NCBI GenBank assembly: GCA_016748015.1 | Contig: JAAOMT010000134.1 | Span: forward strand, 497,341 to 561,340 | Source: Geosiphon pyriformis | Taxonomy: Eukaryota > Glomeromycota > Glomeromycetes > Archaeosporales > Geosiphonaceae | Length of the DNA: 64,000 nt | Direction: 5' to 3' | Shown: piece by piece, positions 11,197-22,260 of the stretch | Layout of the letters: each line of letters begins with the position of its first letter | Numbering within the stretch: the stretch's first letter is position 1 | Notes under the pieces: model-generated | The model's database searches: none | Told to the model about the DNA's origin: nothing | The model's input: the letters and a program-made list of their open reading frames with translations, nothing else | Program-made: the position numbers and the translations under genes

Positions 11197-12037
11197 TGTT
11201 ACTCATAAAATATAGGAAATATATATTAGCATAAATTAGCCAATCAGAAATAACCATAGTAAATGTGGAATTTCAGAATTTCTCTCAAGAGGAGTTGCAG
11301 GATTCCAGGAATTTCAGGATTCTTATATAAAGGAATCACAGGATTCCAGAATTCTAGGATTTCTTTCAAGAGGAATTACAGGATTTCTGGTATGAGAAAT
11401 TGAGAAATCGAAGAATTTCAATTATGTATATATAGCAATAGTATTAGAAAAAAAAATCCTTTTAGTTAGAGACCTCCCAGTTTAGATCTGATCTAAGCAA
11501 CCTTCCATTTACAAATATCAATAAATAATTATTTACTATTGCAATTCACTCTCTACTATTAACATTTCATGTTGATAATAATTGATACTTAACCACACTG
11601 GAACAATAATTCTTGATCATGGCTATTAACAGAATACTAACTTGCAATTGCTTTTATTTATTTCTTTATCTTCTTTTATTTTCTTTATTTCTTTTGTATT
11701 TCTTGTTGGTTGACTAATTGATTAAGGATTAAAGCACTAAGTTACAGACATCATAGGGACTGGTAAAAGACTCATGAAACAAGGGTAGAACACTTATAGA
11801 TTTGAAGATAGGTTATCAGGAGGATTACCAGTCACCACACTAAGAAAAAAATTTAACAGAATTGCAATTCCAGAAGACTACTGAAACAACTATTAAATCT
11901 CTGTCTATTATACAAAGAACTCTGCAACAAAACCTTCAGATCAATCAAACCTTCAGAGATTAACACCAGAATATCAATCAAGCACCAAGTTACAGATTTG
12001 TTATTTGCTTTGAGATCCCAAATAAACATTTGTAACA
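11197..12037 (+). repeat. 5' LTR of the A element
   Basis: TGTTAC...GTAACA termini, 841 bp. U3 (about 11270-11410) contains short tandem variants built from 'aggaattncaggatttc', interleaved with GAATTC/GGATTCC palindromes. A 'tatatatagcaatagtattag' segment with a TATA-like core at about 11425-11445 may be the promoter. The 3' LTR is the same apart from many transitions and a short net deletion. Confidence 0.88.
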
Positions 12038-12039
12038 TT

Positions 12040-12057
12040 TGGTGCTCTCTGTGAAGT
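12040..12057 (+). promoter_or_regulatory. Putative tRNA primer binding site, A element
   Basis: After the LTR end and a TT spacer comes TGGTGCTCTCTGTGAAG, whose first bases complement a tRNA 3' end ...GCACCA. The B element has TGGTGC at the same position, so the two families may share a primer type. I cannot name the tRNA. Confidence 0.45.
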
Positions 12058-12099
12058 ATAATCTTACAGAGAACCAGCACCAATAACAATCATCCAAAA

Positions 12100-14230
12100 G
12101 TGGCAGAATCAGAAATCATAAGAGCAAACCATTTAGGATTTACCAAATTCTTGTTTCAACAGTACAGCCAACAATTAAGATTAAACAATAACCACTTCTC
12201 AGCAGAATCAGCCTTTAACTTCTATGTCAACAATAAAATCACAGACTGCTTAGGAAGAACAGTTGACATTGAATTCACAAGAGAAAACTTTTATACAGAA
12301 TTATTTCAACACACCAGCTTACCAAGAAACTACAGTTTTGCACCAATTATTAGAGAAATCAATCAAACCATTGAAAGGTATATACAACAACAATTTCCTA
12401 TCACCTATATAGACAAAGGCAAAGAAAGGTTGCAAACACCAGCAATAACACCAAAACAAATACAACCACTCACTTGGAAGAAAACCAGAATTGAATTACC
12501 AACAAACTCATCATATTACTATACATCTGAAAGCACCATTAACATCTCATCAACAGATGCATCTACATTATATACAACATTAACATTTGGACAACTCTTA
12601 TTTCAAATTAAACAAAAGAAAGCAGAATTACTAGGAATCTATGGCAATTATTTTAAAGGATTTAAATTGTGATTACCAATGCCATCAGGATTCCAATTAC
12701 TGCCACTTCAACCAGATTTCGGAAATGCGAGTTCCTGGGAGATAACGGAATCAAAAAAGAAGAAAGAAAAAGAAGCCAAAGATCAAGAATTTACTTACCA
12801 AAACCTGATTCCAGAAAACCTAAACATTAAAGCTCTGAACTTTCAGACTCAGTAAGATCCAAATTTAGAAAATCCGGAAGTCGAAACTCCAAATTTTCAA
12901 ACTTAGCAAAATTGAAATGATCAAAACCCCAACATTAATAATCAACAATACTTACCTCTAGTAATTGTCATCAATCAACCACCAATTGAACCAATTATTA
13001 AACTAATTCAACAGTAGCCACTTCAACCACCCCAACAACCACAACAGCCATTACAACAGCCACAACCACTACTTCAACAACAGTAACAACAATTCATGGC
13101 ATTTGTACCAATCATGAAATTGGAAAGATTCACCGACAAAGAAAACAACATCCAGACATGGATCAATGACATTGTCAAAGCAATTATGGCAAATAACTGG
13201 GACGACAACAGAGTCTTCCAAGCAATTTCATACTTTTTTCAAGATACCATTGACTCATGGTATCAAAGTTTAGCTGCCAAATCTCAAACATTCCAGGAAT
13301 TCAGGATTGCATTCTTGAAATATTTTAGTAATAATAACAGTATTAATTGCCTAGCCAACACTTTCATCACAATTAAACAGAGAGAAATTGAAGCAGTTAC
13401 CACTTACTTGGGACATTTCCACAGAAATTTGCACCAAATTCAAGCAATCTAAGCTGACTATTTTACAGCACCACAGATTCTAAACCAGTTTATTCATGGA
13501 CTGCATAGTAGTCTTCTCCAATGTGTACATCCAATGCACCCACAAACTCTTTAGAACACAGTTACCAATACGAGAGATTTTGAATTGACAGAACTTGAAG
13601 CAAACCATGCCCAAGCTATTAACCTGGTTATGAATGAATCATCTGACTTGGATTTCAAATTAAAACAGCTTAGTGATTTAATTAATCAGAAATTGGAAGG
13701 ATACTTAACTGACAATCATGCAATTTATCAGCCACCTCAATAACATAATAATTCTGGAAGCATAAATTGCCCACTAAATCAGTTGTGTCTATTATCTTTG
13801 ACCAATCAGACGTGGCAGCAAGAGACATGTGTTTGCTATTACTGTAATAAACAAAAACATTTGAGAATTGACTATAGGTTAAAACTAGATAACCAACAAT
13901 TGGAAAATCAATATTAAAACTCCAATCACAGGTTTCAGACTCTGAACTATCAATCAAACCCAAAACTGTATCAACCAAATTACCTACCTATAACACAACA
14001 GCCAATCTATCAACCACTAGTTTATCAGCCAAAAACACCAGTAATCTATCAACTGCAGTCCCAGCCTATCTATTAGCCATAGTTTCAAGTAATCTATCAA
14101 CCCCAACAAATTCAAACACTATCACAAAACTTACTTCAAAACAGAACCCAAAGGCCAAGACTAACACAACAGAACTGGAGATCATTGATGATAGTCTATC
14201 AACTGATTCCCAGTTCCTCAAACCAGCCAT
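12100..14230 (+). pseudogene. A element gag (matrix/capsid-like and zinc knuckle)
   Basis: An open segment at 12100-12672 (190 aa, starting at GTG, no ATG nearby) is followed by stops and then a capsid-like segment from 13096, typical of gypsy gag ('ERFTDKENNIQTWINDI', 'VFQAISYFFQDTIDSWYQSL', 'FRIAFLKYF'). It continues past a stop to 'ELTELEANHAQAINLVMN' (~13580-13640). A knuckle-like motif CYYC...H near 13834-13881 has lost its last Cys (C-Y-Y-C-N-K-Q-K-H-L-R-I-D-Y). A long Gln/Pro/Tyr-rich tail follows. Internal stops such as TAG in Gln-rich runs and TAA in a CAA run fit C to T changes. Gag would form the particle. Confidence 0.75.
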
Positions 14231-14389
14231 CAGGATCTTGACAATGAAATTTGGGCACTGAGTACACCCAAAACTCGAATGCTTAACAATATTTAAGTCT
14301 TTTGGTTACTTCAGAAGACGCCTTATCCAACAATCAAGAATCCAAACAGAAGCAGCTGCTTACCAGCAATATTCTACCAGCAACCATCT

Positions 14390-14800
14390 CCAATGACAAA
14401 TCTCTAACAGCTATTTTTCCTTTCGAGCTTTAGGAAATCACACCAGTCCCATTATTAAGTGGAGCCATTCTTGACACCAAATTAATTACTGCCATGTAAA
14501 CAGATGTGAAAGTTGATGGTCATGTTATCAAACTGATCCTAGACAGTAGATCAGCTGGCAGCATCATTACATAACAACTCATGGACCAATTAGGTCGCTG
14601 AGTTGATCACACTACCAGCACATGCATAATCACTGCTGATAAAGCAACCAAAACTCCAATTGGTGAGATTGATGATCTCCCTATAGAGGTCAATGGCATT
14701 ATTGTACTAATTAAAACATTAGTTATGGAAACTACCCAATACCAAGCATTCATTGATAATAACTGACTGTCCAAAGCCAATACAACACTTAATTAGAACA
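14390..14800 (+). pseudogene. A element aspartic protease domain (active site altered)
   Basis: Around 14530-14560 the frame reads 'IKLILDSRSAGSIIT'. The B element reads 'IRLILDSGSTENIIT'. Retroviral-type proteases need Asp-Ser/Thr-Gly, and the Gly codon GGA is now AGA (Arg), a single G to A change. The downstream text 'PIGEIDDLPIEVNGI' and 'NTQELQISQNSQYLCVPAMC' parallels B. Several TAG/TAA stops interrupt it. It would have processed the Gag-Pol polyprotein. Confidence 0.75.
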
Positions 14801-15199
14801 CCCAAGAGCTCCAGATTAGTCAAAACAGTCAATATCTATGTGTACCAGCCATGTGTGGCCACTTTAAGTCTATTAATACAACATCAGCTTCATTTATCAA
14901 GTTTGAAAAAGAGGAAAAGAAACCTATCTGGAAAGCCTATTAAGTTTTCTGGGCCAACACAAAACACAATGAACTATTGCCAATATCATCATGAGATGAC
15001 AAAAGAAAGAAAAGAAGAGAAAAAAAACTTACTGGGGAAACCAACCAAAGTTATTAGAACAGTAATAGTCAAAGCAAGCAGACACCAATTTGGACTTGAG
15101 AAGAGAAAAGAAAAGGGAAAGAAAAAGGACCAGAACCAATCACTACCTCAACATATATCCCATATACTTACTTTCAACCACCACAATCACATTATTGTT

Positions 15200-15850
15200 G
15201 ACCAAAGCTCATATGCATTGATTGTAACAAGAAATTGTTATTAATGGGTGCATGCTGTGACAACAATGAGGAATACCTAATGATAACTAAATTTTATTGC
15301 CACTCATGTGTCATTAAACACTTTGGAAGACCAAAACAAGTTGGAAAATGGGATAATGAGCCATGCTTGGTTTGTGATGAAACTCTCTTTGACAAAAGAA
15401 TGTGGAATAACATTCCTGGAAGAGGAGAAACATGCGACAAATCATGTTAATACATGATTCTTATAAGCAACTGGGTAAGAAAAAAAATGCCCATAGATGC
15501 TGCCTGGAGACAAGCAGTCAAATGCTTGGACAGATGTCTACATAATGATGACAAAATCTGGTGAATGGCTCTCGTCAAAATCAAAGAAGCATCACTAGAA
15601 GAAATAAGGATGATCAAAAATAACTCTTTCAAGTCCATAGAACTTGACTGGGACTCAGAACCAGTCATAAACCTCCTGGATCCAAAACAATTCCATGAAC
15701 ACTACTAGGAATTAGCACTCACTAGAGAGAAACAAAAACAATGGTTAGAAAAAATAAATACAAGACTATGTAATTATTGTTTAATTTCATGTGACTTTCA
15801 ATATTATAATGAGTGTGATCTTATTTACAATCCACCAATCTGTATGATCT
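15200..15850 (+). pseudogene. A element Cys-rich region between protease and dUTPase
   Basis: Several open segments (15235-15450 and onward) give a protein with many paired cysteines: CX2C before 'KKLLLMGACC', then 'FYCHSC', 'PCLVC', 'ETCDKSC', and after ~90 residues 'RLCNYCLISCDFQYYNEC'. The same order and spacing occurs in the B element at 30980-31610 ('KCKDC', 'GAC', 'CYYCKAC', 'SCLTC', 'VCNQTC', then 'RLCEECIMLCDEQ-CPEC'). I know no standard gypsy domain at this place. The pattern suggests zinc-ribbon-like binding. The function is unknown. Confidence 0.6.
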
Positions 15851-16092
15851 ACATGATCCCAGAAGAGGAGGAACCAATCAACAGCTGTACATCAGAATTG
15901 GAATCAACTTTCAATCCCAATTCAAACTCTGACAATGATGATAACGAAAACAATGGTTCTAGCTCTGCTCAATGTGACAATGGAAAATATAGCAATTTGA
16001 ACTCTGATTCAAACCCCAAAACATACATTGTACTCTCTGATCTTACTAAGGAACAGGAACTTAAATAGTTTAGTGATAATAATGAAGGTATT

Positions 16093-16500
16093 ATGTCAGA
16101 ATGCATACATGATACTGATATAGAATTTAATTTGAGATATTTAGAAAAAGATCCCATCAAATTGGAACCCTATTCATGCACCTATATTGATCTCAAAATA
16201 GCACTGGAAATTCCAGCAACAACAATGGTTCAGTTAGTATCTAGAAGTAGCTTAGCCAAAAAAGGAATCAACATCAGAGAAAGAATAATTGATGCAAGAT
16301 ACATAGGAAATATCATTGCAATGCTACAAAATGACTCAGAAAAGACCTATATAATAGAGCCAAATGAAAAGATAGCACAGGCAATATTCCTGTCTCTGGT
16401 TAAAATAGCTTAATTAGTATTAGTGGGAAACAGAGAAAAATCAGGGATTACAGCTAGAGGGATACAGGGATTTGGATCCACAGATAGAATAGATGTACTG
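16093..16500 (+). pseudogene. A element dUTPase domain
   Basis: The frame from 16093, continued past TAA at 16411-16413, shows the trimeric dUTPase motifs in order: a degenerate motif 1 ('EFNLRY'), motif 2 'SRSSLAKKGI', motif 3 'RIIDARYIGNI' with the catalytic Asp and substrate-binding Tyr, motif 4 'NEKIAQAI', and motif 5 'ARGIQGFGSTD'. dUTPase turns dUTP into dUMP and lowers uracil incorporation during reverse transcription. In some retroviruses it is likewise part of pro/pol. Position between protease and RT is conserved in the B element. Confidence 0.8.
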
Positions 16501-16990
16501 GTTAATATGGCAGAGGAAAAAATTATTGACAAGGGAAAAATTATTTTTACCTATCAACCAATTTCTATTCCATTATATGACCAGTACATGGTAATTATAA
16601 AAAGAAAAGTAAAAGATCAGATACAGATTTTTGAAGCAGAAGCAACACTTTGTGAATCAGGAAAGATTGGATTAGTCAATCTACACATACTAGCCAAAAA
16701 CCACAGCCATATCAAAATCTCTATTTACAACAATATGGGAGACATTATCAAGATATCAAAAAGAACCACTATTGAATACTTGACCACAGAAATTGAAAAC
16801 CAATTTCCAGACACCATTCTAGACTTTTCATAACTGTGTGGATATGTGAATATTACATCTCAAATTATATATGAACGAAAAGAATATTATTTGCTCCAAT
16901 TAGAACAATTAGAACAAATGAACATGGGAAACTTAGATCTATTACAATATATGCAGCTCAAAATGTTACTCAACAATTTCAATGACATTT
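16501..16990 (+). pseudogene. A element linker between dUTPase and RT
   Basis: Open segments 16423-16833 and 16846-17169 continue the polyprotein. A beta-rich stretch ('NLHILAKNHSHIKISIYNNMG', broken here as 'NLHILAKNHSH' plus 'IKISIYNNMG') matches the B element ('CLAHNILIPNIYI', 'VTFYNPNNYPI'). It leads to 'QLEQMNMGNLDLLQ...LLNNFNDIF', where B has 'NMEQLEPQQQTQLKKLIAEFAN'. This is the usual entry to gypsy RT. No separate function is assigned. Confidence 0.55.
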
Positions 16991-18310
16991 TTGACAGTGA
17001 AAACGAATTTGGTAGAACTGACATCATTCAACATCAAATCAAAACTGAAGATGCAATGCCAATTAAACAGAGAGCATACAGAGTACCACCAGCTAGCCAT
17101 GAGATCATTTATCAAAAAATCAATCAGATGCTTAACAATGGGCTAATTCAGCTATCAATGAGTCCATAGCCATTACCAGTGGTACTAGTCTGGAAGAAGA
17201 ATGGGAAAATCCACTTTTGTGTAGATTACCAAAAGTTGAATAGAGTAATCAAAGGAGATAGCTATCCAATGCCAAAAATCCAAGAGCTGTTTGATGCTTT
17301 TGGAGGAAAGAAATGGTTTTCAACATTAGACTTAGACAATGGTTACTGGCAAGTAGTCATGAAACCAGAAGACAAGAAAAAAACAGCTTTCACAACTCAG
17401 GAAAAAAATTTTGAATTTGAAGTAATGCCATTTGGCTTGATAAACACTCCAGCAACATTTCAACAGCTCATGGAAATTGTCTAAACTGGATTACTGTGAA
17501 AATCAGTAGTTGTTTACTTAGATAATACCAATGTGTTCTCAGAGACATTTGATAATTATTTGCATCATCTCCAACAAGTGTTTAAAAGATTAAGAAAAGC
17601 AGAATTGAAATTAAATGTGACCAAGTGTTTTTTTGGCAAAACAGAATTGAAATTTTTGGAACATGTTATAAGCAAAAATAGCATTAAAACAGATCCAAAT
17701 AAAATTGCAATAGTAAAAAACTTTCCAGTACCAACTAACTTGACAGAACTAAGAGCATTTTTGGGATTTGCTGAATATTATTGCCATTTTATCAAAGACT
17801 TTTTTAAACTGGCCCAACCACTTTATCACTTACAAACTAAGAATGTAAAGTATAAATGGACAGAAGCTCAACAAGAAGTATTCAATATACTAAGAAAAAA
17901 GCTTATTCAAGCTCTAGTGTTAATATATCCAGATTACAACAAACCATTTATCATCATTACTGATACATTAGACCAGACATTGGGAGCAGTACTATTACAA
18001 AAAAAACCAGATAGAAGAGAACATTCAGTAGCTTATGCCAGTAGAAGCTTAAGTTCAGCAGAAAAAAACTATGGTACTTTAGCACTAGAACACTTAGCTA
18101 TTTATTGGGCTGTCATCAAGTAAAAAGAATACTTAAGTCAAAAATTTGATGTGTATACTGATTACAAAGTATTGACTTTAATCCAGAAGCAAAAATTTGG
18201 AAATAATTGCCATGTCAGATAGAAAATAGAACTTTCACCATTCAATTATATAGTATATTATAAAAAGAGAAAAGACAATAGAAATGCTGATGGTTTGTTA
18301 TGAATGAGAC
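16991..18310 (+). pseudogene. A element reverse transcriptase and RNase H
   Basis: The RT starts at 'IKQRAYRVPPASHEII' and contains 'VDYQKLNRVIKGDSYPMPKI', 'WFSTLDLDNGYWQV' and 'VMPFGLINTPATFQQLM'. The catalytic YXDD box is YLDN (TACTTAGATAAT, 17515-17526), a GAC/GAT to AAT change removing the second Asp. RNase H follows from ~17930 ('ITDTLDQTLGAVL', 'HSVAYASRSLSSAEKNY', 'ALEHLAIYWAV') with the core acidic residue region weakened ('TDTLD' for the usual TDAS). In-frame stops include TAG at 17167-17169 in 'MSP-PLPVVLV', a Trp position in related elements. Confidence 0.88.
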
Positions 18311-18499
18311 AAATCTAAAAAAAAAAAAAAACATTTCAACCCAAAAATATAATAAAACATGAATATACAAAAATACTAACAACTCCAACATTATATAAAT
18401 ACTCAATTGTTCAAGGAAAAATTATCTCAAAAGGAACAAAACAACATAAAACAGCAATCAAAATATTTTATTAACCATCAAAATATACTTTACTAAAAG

Positions 18500-19650
18500 A
18501 ACAAAAAAAATCCAGATCAACCAACCAGAGTAATTACAGAACCAGAAAAAGAGACAATATTATTCAACATGCACTCAGATCCAACAGCAGGACATTTTTA
18601 TAAAGAAACAACTATGAAAAAAACCAGAAAGAGATACTATTGGCCATTAATGTATCCAGACATCATTCAATATATTCAAAATTGTGATGTTTGTTAGAGA
18701 AGAGGTGGAACAAAACCCAGTAAATCATTAAAACCAATAAAAGTGGAACAACTATTTGATCACATTAGAATTGACTTAGTCAAACCATTAACAATTACCA
18801 GTAGAAACAACAGATATATTGCAGTAGCTATGGACTATTTTACCAAATGGCCAGAAGCAAAAGCCATTCAAAGAGCAAATGCAGAATTCATTGCCAAATT
18901 CGTTCATCAAGATTTGATTTATTAACACAGATGTCCAAAAGAACTATTATCAGATCAAGGAACACACTTTATAAATAGAACATTGCCATAATTAAATCAA
19001 AGATTTGAGATAAAAAGACAATTATTATCACCATACCATCCACAAACAAATGGGTTAGTTAAAAGATTTAACAGAACATTGTGTAAAGCCATTGCCAAAA
19101 TCAGCCAAGAAAACCAGAACAAATGGGATTTGTTCATATTATCAGTATTATTTGCTTATTGAACAATGAAACAAGACACTACACAAGCAACACCATTTGA
19201 ATTAGTATATAATAGAACAGCAACATTACCAGTTGAGATAGAAGTCAACATTTATCCAACAAAACCAATAATAGAAGACAATTTTTAAGAAACATTACTA
19301 AGAAAAACATATGAATTAATAGAAACACTAGAAAACAAATGGTGAAAAACAGCTGATAACATTTAAAAGTTACAAGAAAAACAAAAAAAAAGACACAATA
19401 ACCAACTACTAAATAAACTAGTTAAATTCAAGATTGAAGACAAAATACTTTTACATTATACCAAAATAGAAAAACAATAGAATGGAAAATTTGACCCCAA
19501 ATGAGATGGACCATTTTACATAGAAGAAATTCTTGGAAATAGAGCTTACAAATTAAAGTTAAACAACAAAATCTTAACCAAAGCAGCACATGATAATTGA
19601 CTGAAACCATATCACCATATAGTGTTACCATTCACCAATAATATTCCACA
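18500..19650 (+). pseudogene. A element integrase
   Basis: An H2C2 zinc domain is recognisable ('MHSDPTAGHFYKETT', 'YYWPLMYPDIIQYIQNCDVC' then TAG and 'RRGGTKP'). The catalytic core has D at 'IRIDLVKPL', D at 'LLSDQGTHF', and the region 'LSPYHPQTNGLVKRFNRTL', where the third acidic residue (usually NG-x-x-E) is Lys. The C-terminal part reads 'KIEDKILLHY' and, past stops, 'DGPFYIEEILGNRAYKL'. Stops sit where Trp or Arg is expected: 'PK-DGPF', 'HDN-LKPY', 'FAY-TMKQ'. It would insert the element cDNA but is inactive here. Confidence 0.85.
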
Positions 19651-19775
19651 ATTAGGAGTACAAAAAATACTAGTCCAACCAGATGAAATTCCATGAGATC
19701 TGAAACCAATTATAATCATTGAACCAAACATGTAAAATTGAACAATAAAAAAAGGATATAAAAAACATAGTAGAT

Positions 19776-21422
19776 ATGACAAAAAACTTCAGAAAAATAG
19801 AAATCACTGACAACATCTACTTACTGGCACAACAAATCTTCCAATTGATTTAACAACAGAATATAAAAATTACTATCAATCAACAAATCATTAGATACCA
19901 AAATACCAGAAAGATACCCAAATACAAAAGTCAAAGAAAAACAGAAAACACTATTGATAAAATGGTTCTAAAAATAAAATTAGCAATAGAAGAACCAACA
20001 ATTGTCACCACATATCAAGAGGTAACCAAAAAAACTTGGAAATGATGGATACACAAATTTTCAAAAAACTTTTATTATTTCCACTTGGAATGACACTTGA
20101 ATATTCAAAACTTATACATAGATAAAACAAAACAATTATTTAACACAACAATATTACAACAACTGGAACAATTTGTGGGCAAAAACAATCTAACAACACA
20201 AGCAAGAGCCATCTATTGATTGCATGCTGGATTCCAAAACAAACTGGAAATTTTACTCAATCCGGTGTTACCAGATGAAATTAGAGATATTATTTAGCAT
20301 GAAATTATCTTTATAATTCCTATCATTAATTAACATATATTATCATTTTAAATTATCACTTATTACATTAGCAAAAATGTCCGAAATTATCACTTAATTA
20401 ATAACCCAATTTGTACATAACACAAATGTAACCTAATTGTGATGATCAATTATGCAATATACTGAACTATGTAACATTCAAAAAGTTCGCCAAAATTTGT
20501 AGAAATTTGCCGAAATAATTGATAGTTCACCAAAATATCTAATAGTTCGCAGAAATAACTTGTAGTTCGCTGAAATATATCTCTAGTTCAGCGAAATTAA
20601 AGAAAATAGCAAATTTCAAGTTCATAGAATAGTGTTACAACAAGTTGTATAAAAAAAAAGCTTCTCTTTTTGAGAAAATGTATCTTATTTCAGATTTAAC
20701 AATTAGAATCATCCTTTATACATAAAACAAAATAAATATCAAATAAATTCGAAAAGCCAAATTCTTAATTATTTCTCTTGAAATTAACCAATTCCTACCA
20801 ACAGTTTGAAATTGACTAGCTACCAATTTCAGTAAACTGTTAAAGCATTTCCAGACCTGAATCCAAAATGACTTCCATAAATCATTAGTTTTACTTTTTT
20901 TTTACAATTCTTTTATTCTCTTTCTTTTCTTATTATAAATCATTTGGGTAGTCTACAAACAAGAATTCCTGTAGAAAAGTTGACTTTCACAGCAAAGTAA
21001 CTACACATTTTAGTGAGCTTCCAGACAAGCATTTCCTGAAAAAAAGTTGACATTTACTACAATATAACTATACAAGTAACTGGCACAGAATTGGCCATTC
21101 CATTTATAAGCCCAGCAGTTCAAATTATAGGAGATAATTTGAAGATAAATTCAGTTACTGAAGGTTTAACCACATCCAGAAAACGTGAATTCACAGCAAA
21201 CAGGCATCAACAACATTTAGGAAAAGAGACCAAAAACCTCTGATAACACCAGAAATGGACTCCATTACAGTTAACCAAATAGAAAAAATAACCAACTCCC
21301 AATTTGAAGAATTACAAAACAAAATAACTCAAGTAATTCTCAAAAAAAAAGTTCAAGAAATACTCAAAGACAGAGAATTAGAATTAGGAGATTTGGGAGA
21401 TCTCGATAGAGCTCAATATTAA
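19776..21422 (+). pseudogene. A element ORF after integrase, split by a B solo LTR
   Basis: From ATG 19776 the frame runs 162 codons to 20261. It is interrupted by the B1 solo LTR (20266-21248) and resumes exactly in frame at 21249 when one 4-bp target copy is removed, ending at TAA 21420-21422, 15 bases before the 3' LTR. The total is about 219 residues. Internal stops (TAA in a Gln run; TGA at 'TWK-WIHKF', 'HLE-HLNIQ', 'AIY-LHAGF') all fit Gln or Trp codons. It is Lys/Gln/Ile-rich with a coiled-coil-like end and no membrane segment, so it is not an obvious env. The tail 'IEKITNSQFEELQNKITQVIL' (21 residues: IEKITNSQFEE + LQNKITQVIL) resembles the B tail 'IGKLTELKFQQFSDQISLII'. The function is unknown. 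Confidence 0.6.
20266..21248 (+). repeat. Family-B solo LTR inside the A element
   Basis: 983 bp, TGTTACCAG...GATAACA. Flanked by CCGG (20262-20265) and CCAG (21249-21252), a 4-bp target duplication with one G to A change. No B internal sequence is present, so this is a solo LTR left by LTR-LTR recombination. Removing it restores the A element's last ORF. Confidence 0.85.
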
Positions 21423-21432
21423 AAAAGAGGGA
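21421..21432 (+). promoter_or_regulatory. Polypurine tract, A element
   Basis: AAAAAAGAGGGA directly upstream of the 3' LTR (21437), the position and composition expected for plus-strand priming. Confidence 0.6.
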
Positions 21433-21436
21433 ATAA

Positions 21437-22260
21437 TATTATTCATAAAATATAAGAAATATATATTAACATAAATTAGCCAATCAGAAATAACTGTAGT
21501 AAATGTAGAATTCCAGGATTTTTTTCAAAAGGAATTGTAAGATTCCAAAAATTTCAGGATTCTCATATAAAAAAATTGCAGGATTCTAGAATTGCAGGAT
21601 TTTTGGTGTAAGGAATTGAGGAATCAAAGAATCTCAATTATGTATATATAACAGTAGTATTAGAAAAAGAAAAAAAATTTTTTTTTAATTAGAGACCTCC
21701 CAGTTTAGATTTGATCTAAGCAATCTTCTATTTACAAATATCAATAAATAATTATTTACTATTGCAATCCACTCTCCACTATCAATACTTTATGTTAATA
21801 GTAATTGATACTTAACTACATTAGAACAATAGCTCTTAATTACAGTTATTGATGAGATACTAACTTGCAATTGCTTTTATTTATTTCTTTATCTTCTTTT
21901 ATTTTCTTTATTTCTTTTGTATTTCTTGTTGGTTGACTAATTGATTAAAGATTAAAACACTGAGTTACAAACATCATAGGAACTGGTAAAAGACCCATAA
22001 AACAAGGGTAGAACACTTATAGATTTAAGAATAGCTTACCAGGAGGATTACTGGCCACCATACTGAGAAAAAAATTTGATGGAATTGCGATTCTGGGAGA
22101 ATACTGAAACAACTATTAAATCTCTGTCCATTATACAAAGAACTCTGCAACAAAATTTTCAGATCAATCAAACCTTCAGAGATCAACATCAGAATACCAA
22201 TCAAGCACCAAGTTACAGATTTGTTATTTGCTTTGAGACCCCAAATAAACATCTGTAACA
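21437..22260 (+). repeat. 3' LTR of the A element
   Basis: 824 bp. Starts TATTAT where the 5' LTR has TGTTAC (two G:C to A:T transitions) and ends GTAACA. The body matches 11197-12037, including the 'ggttgactaattgattaa' block and the final 'accccaaataaacatctgtaaca'. Confidence 0.88.

Larger units (their letters stand above)
11197..22260 (+). mobile_element. Complete but inactive Ty3/gypsy element, family A
   Basis: Two direct LTRs (11197-12037 and 21437-22260), a primer site two bases after the 5' LTR, a polypurine tract before the 3' LTR, and between them gag, protease, a Cys-rich region, dUTPase, RT, RNase H, integrase and one more ORF. The order PR-RT-RNase H-IN makes it Ty3/gypsy. Flanking bases ACAT (11193-11196) and GCAT (22261-22264) look like a 4-bp target duplication with one G to A change. 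The coding region has dozens of stops, nearly all explained by G:C to A:T change, and key residues of protease and RT are lost, so it cannot move by itself. A family-B solo LTR (20266-21248) sits inside it. Confidence 0.9.

Noticed and set aside
12100-19650. Stop-codon reassignment (TAG or TGA read as an amino acid)
   Set aside because: TAG stands for both Gln and Trp positions and TGA for both Trp and Arg, and the host genes at 51,680-63,723 read cleanly with the standard code. Point decay explains it better.
20266-20297. 'LPDEIRDII' as the natural end of the A element's last ORF
   Set aside because: This peptide is the translated start of the inserted B LTR. Removing the LTR shows the real frame continues at 21249.
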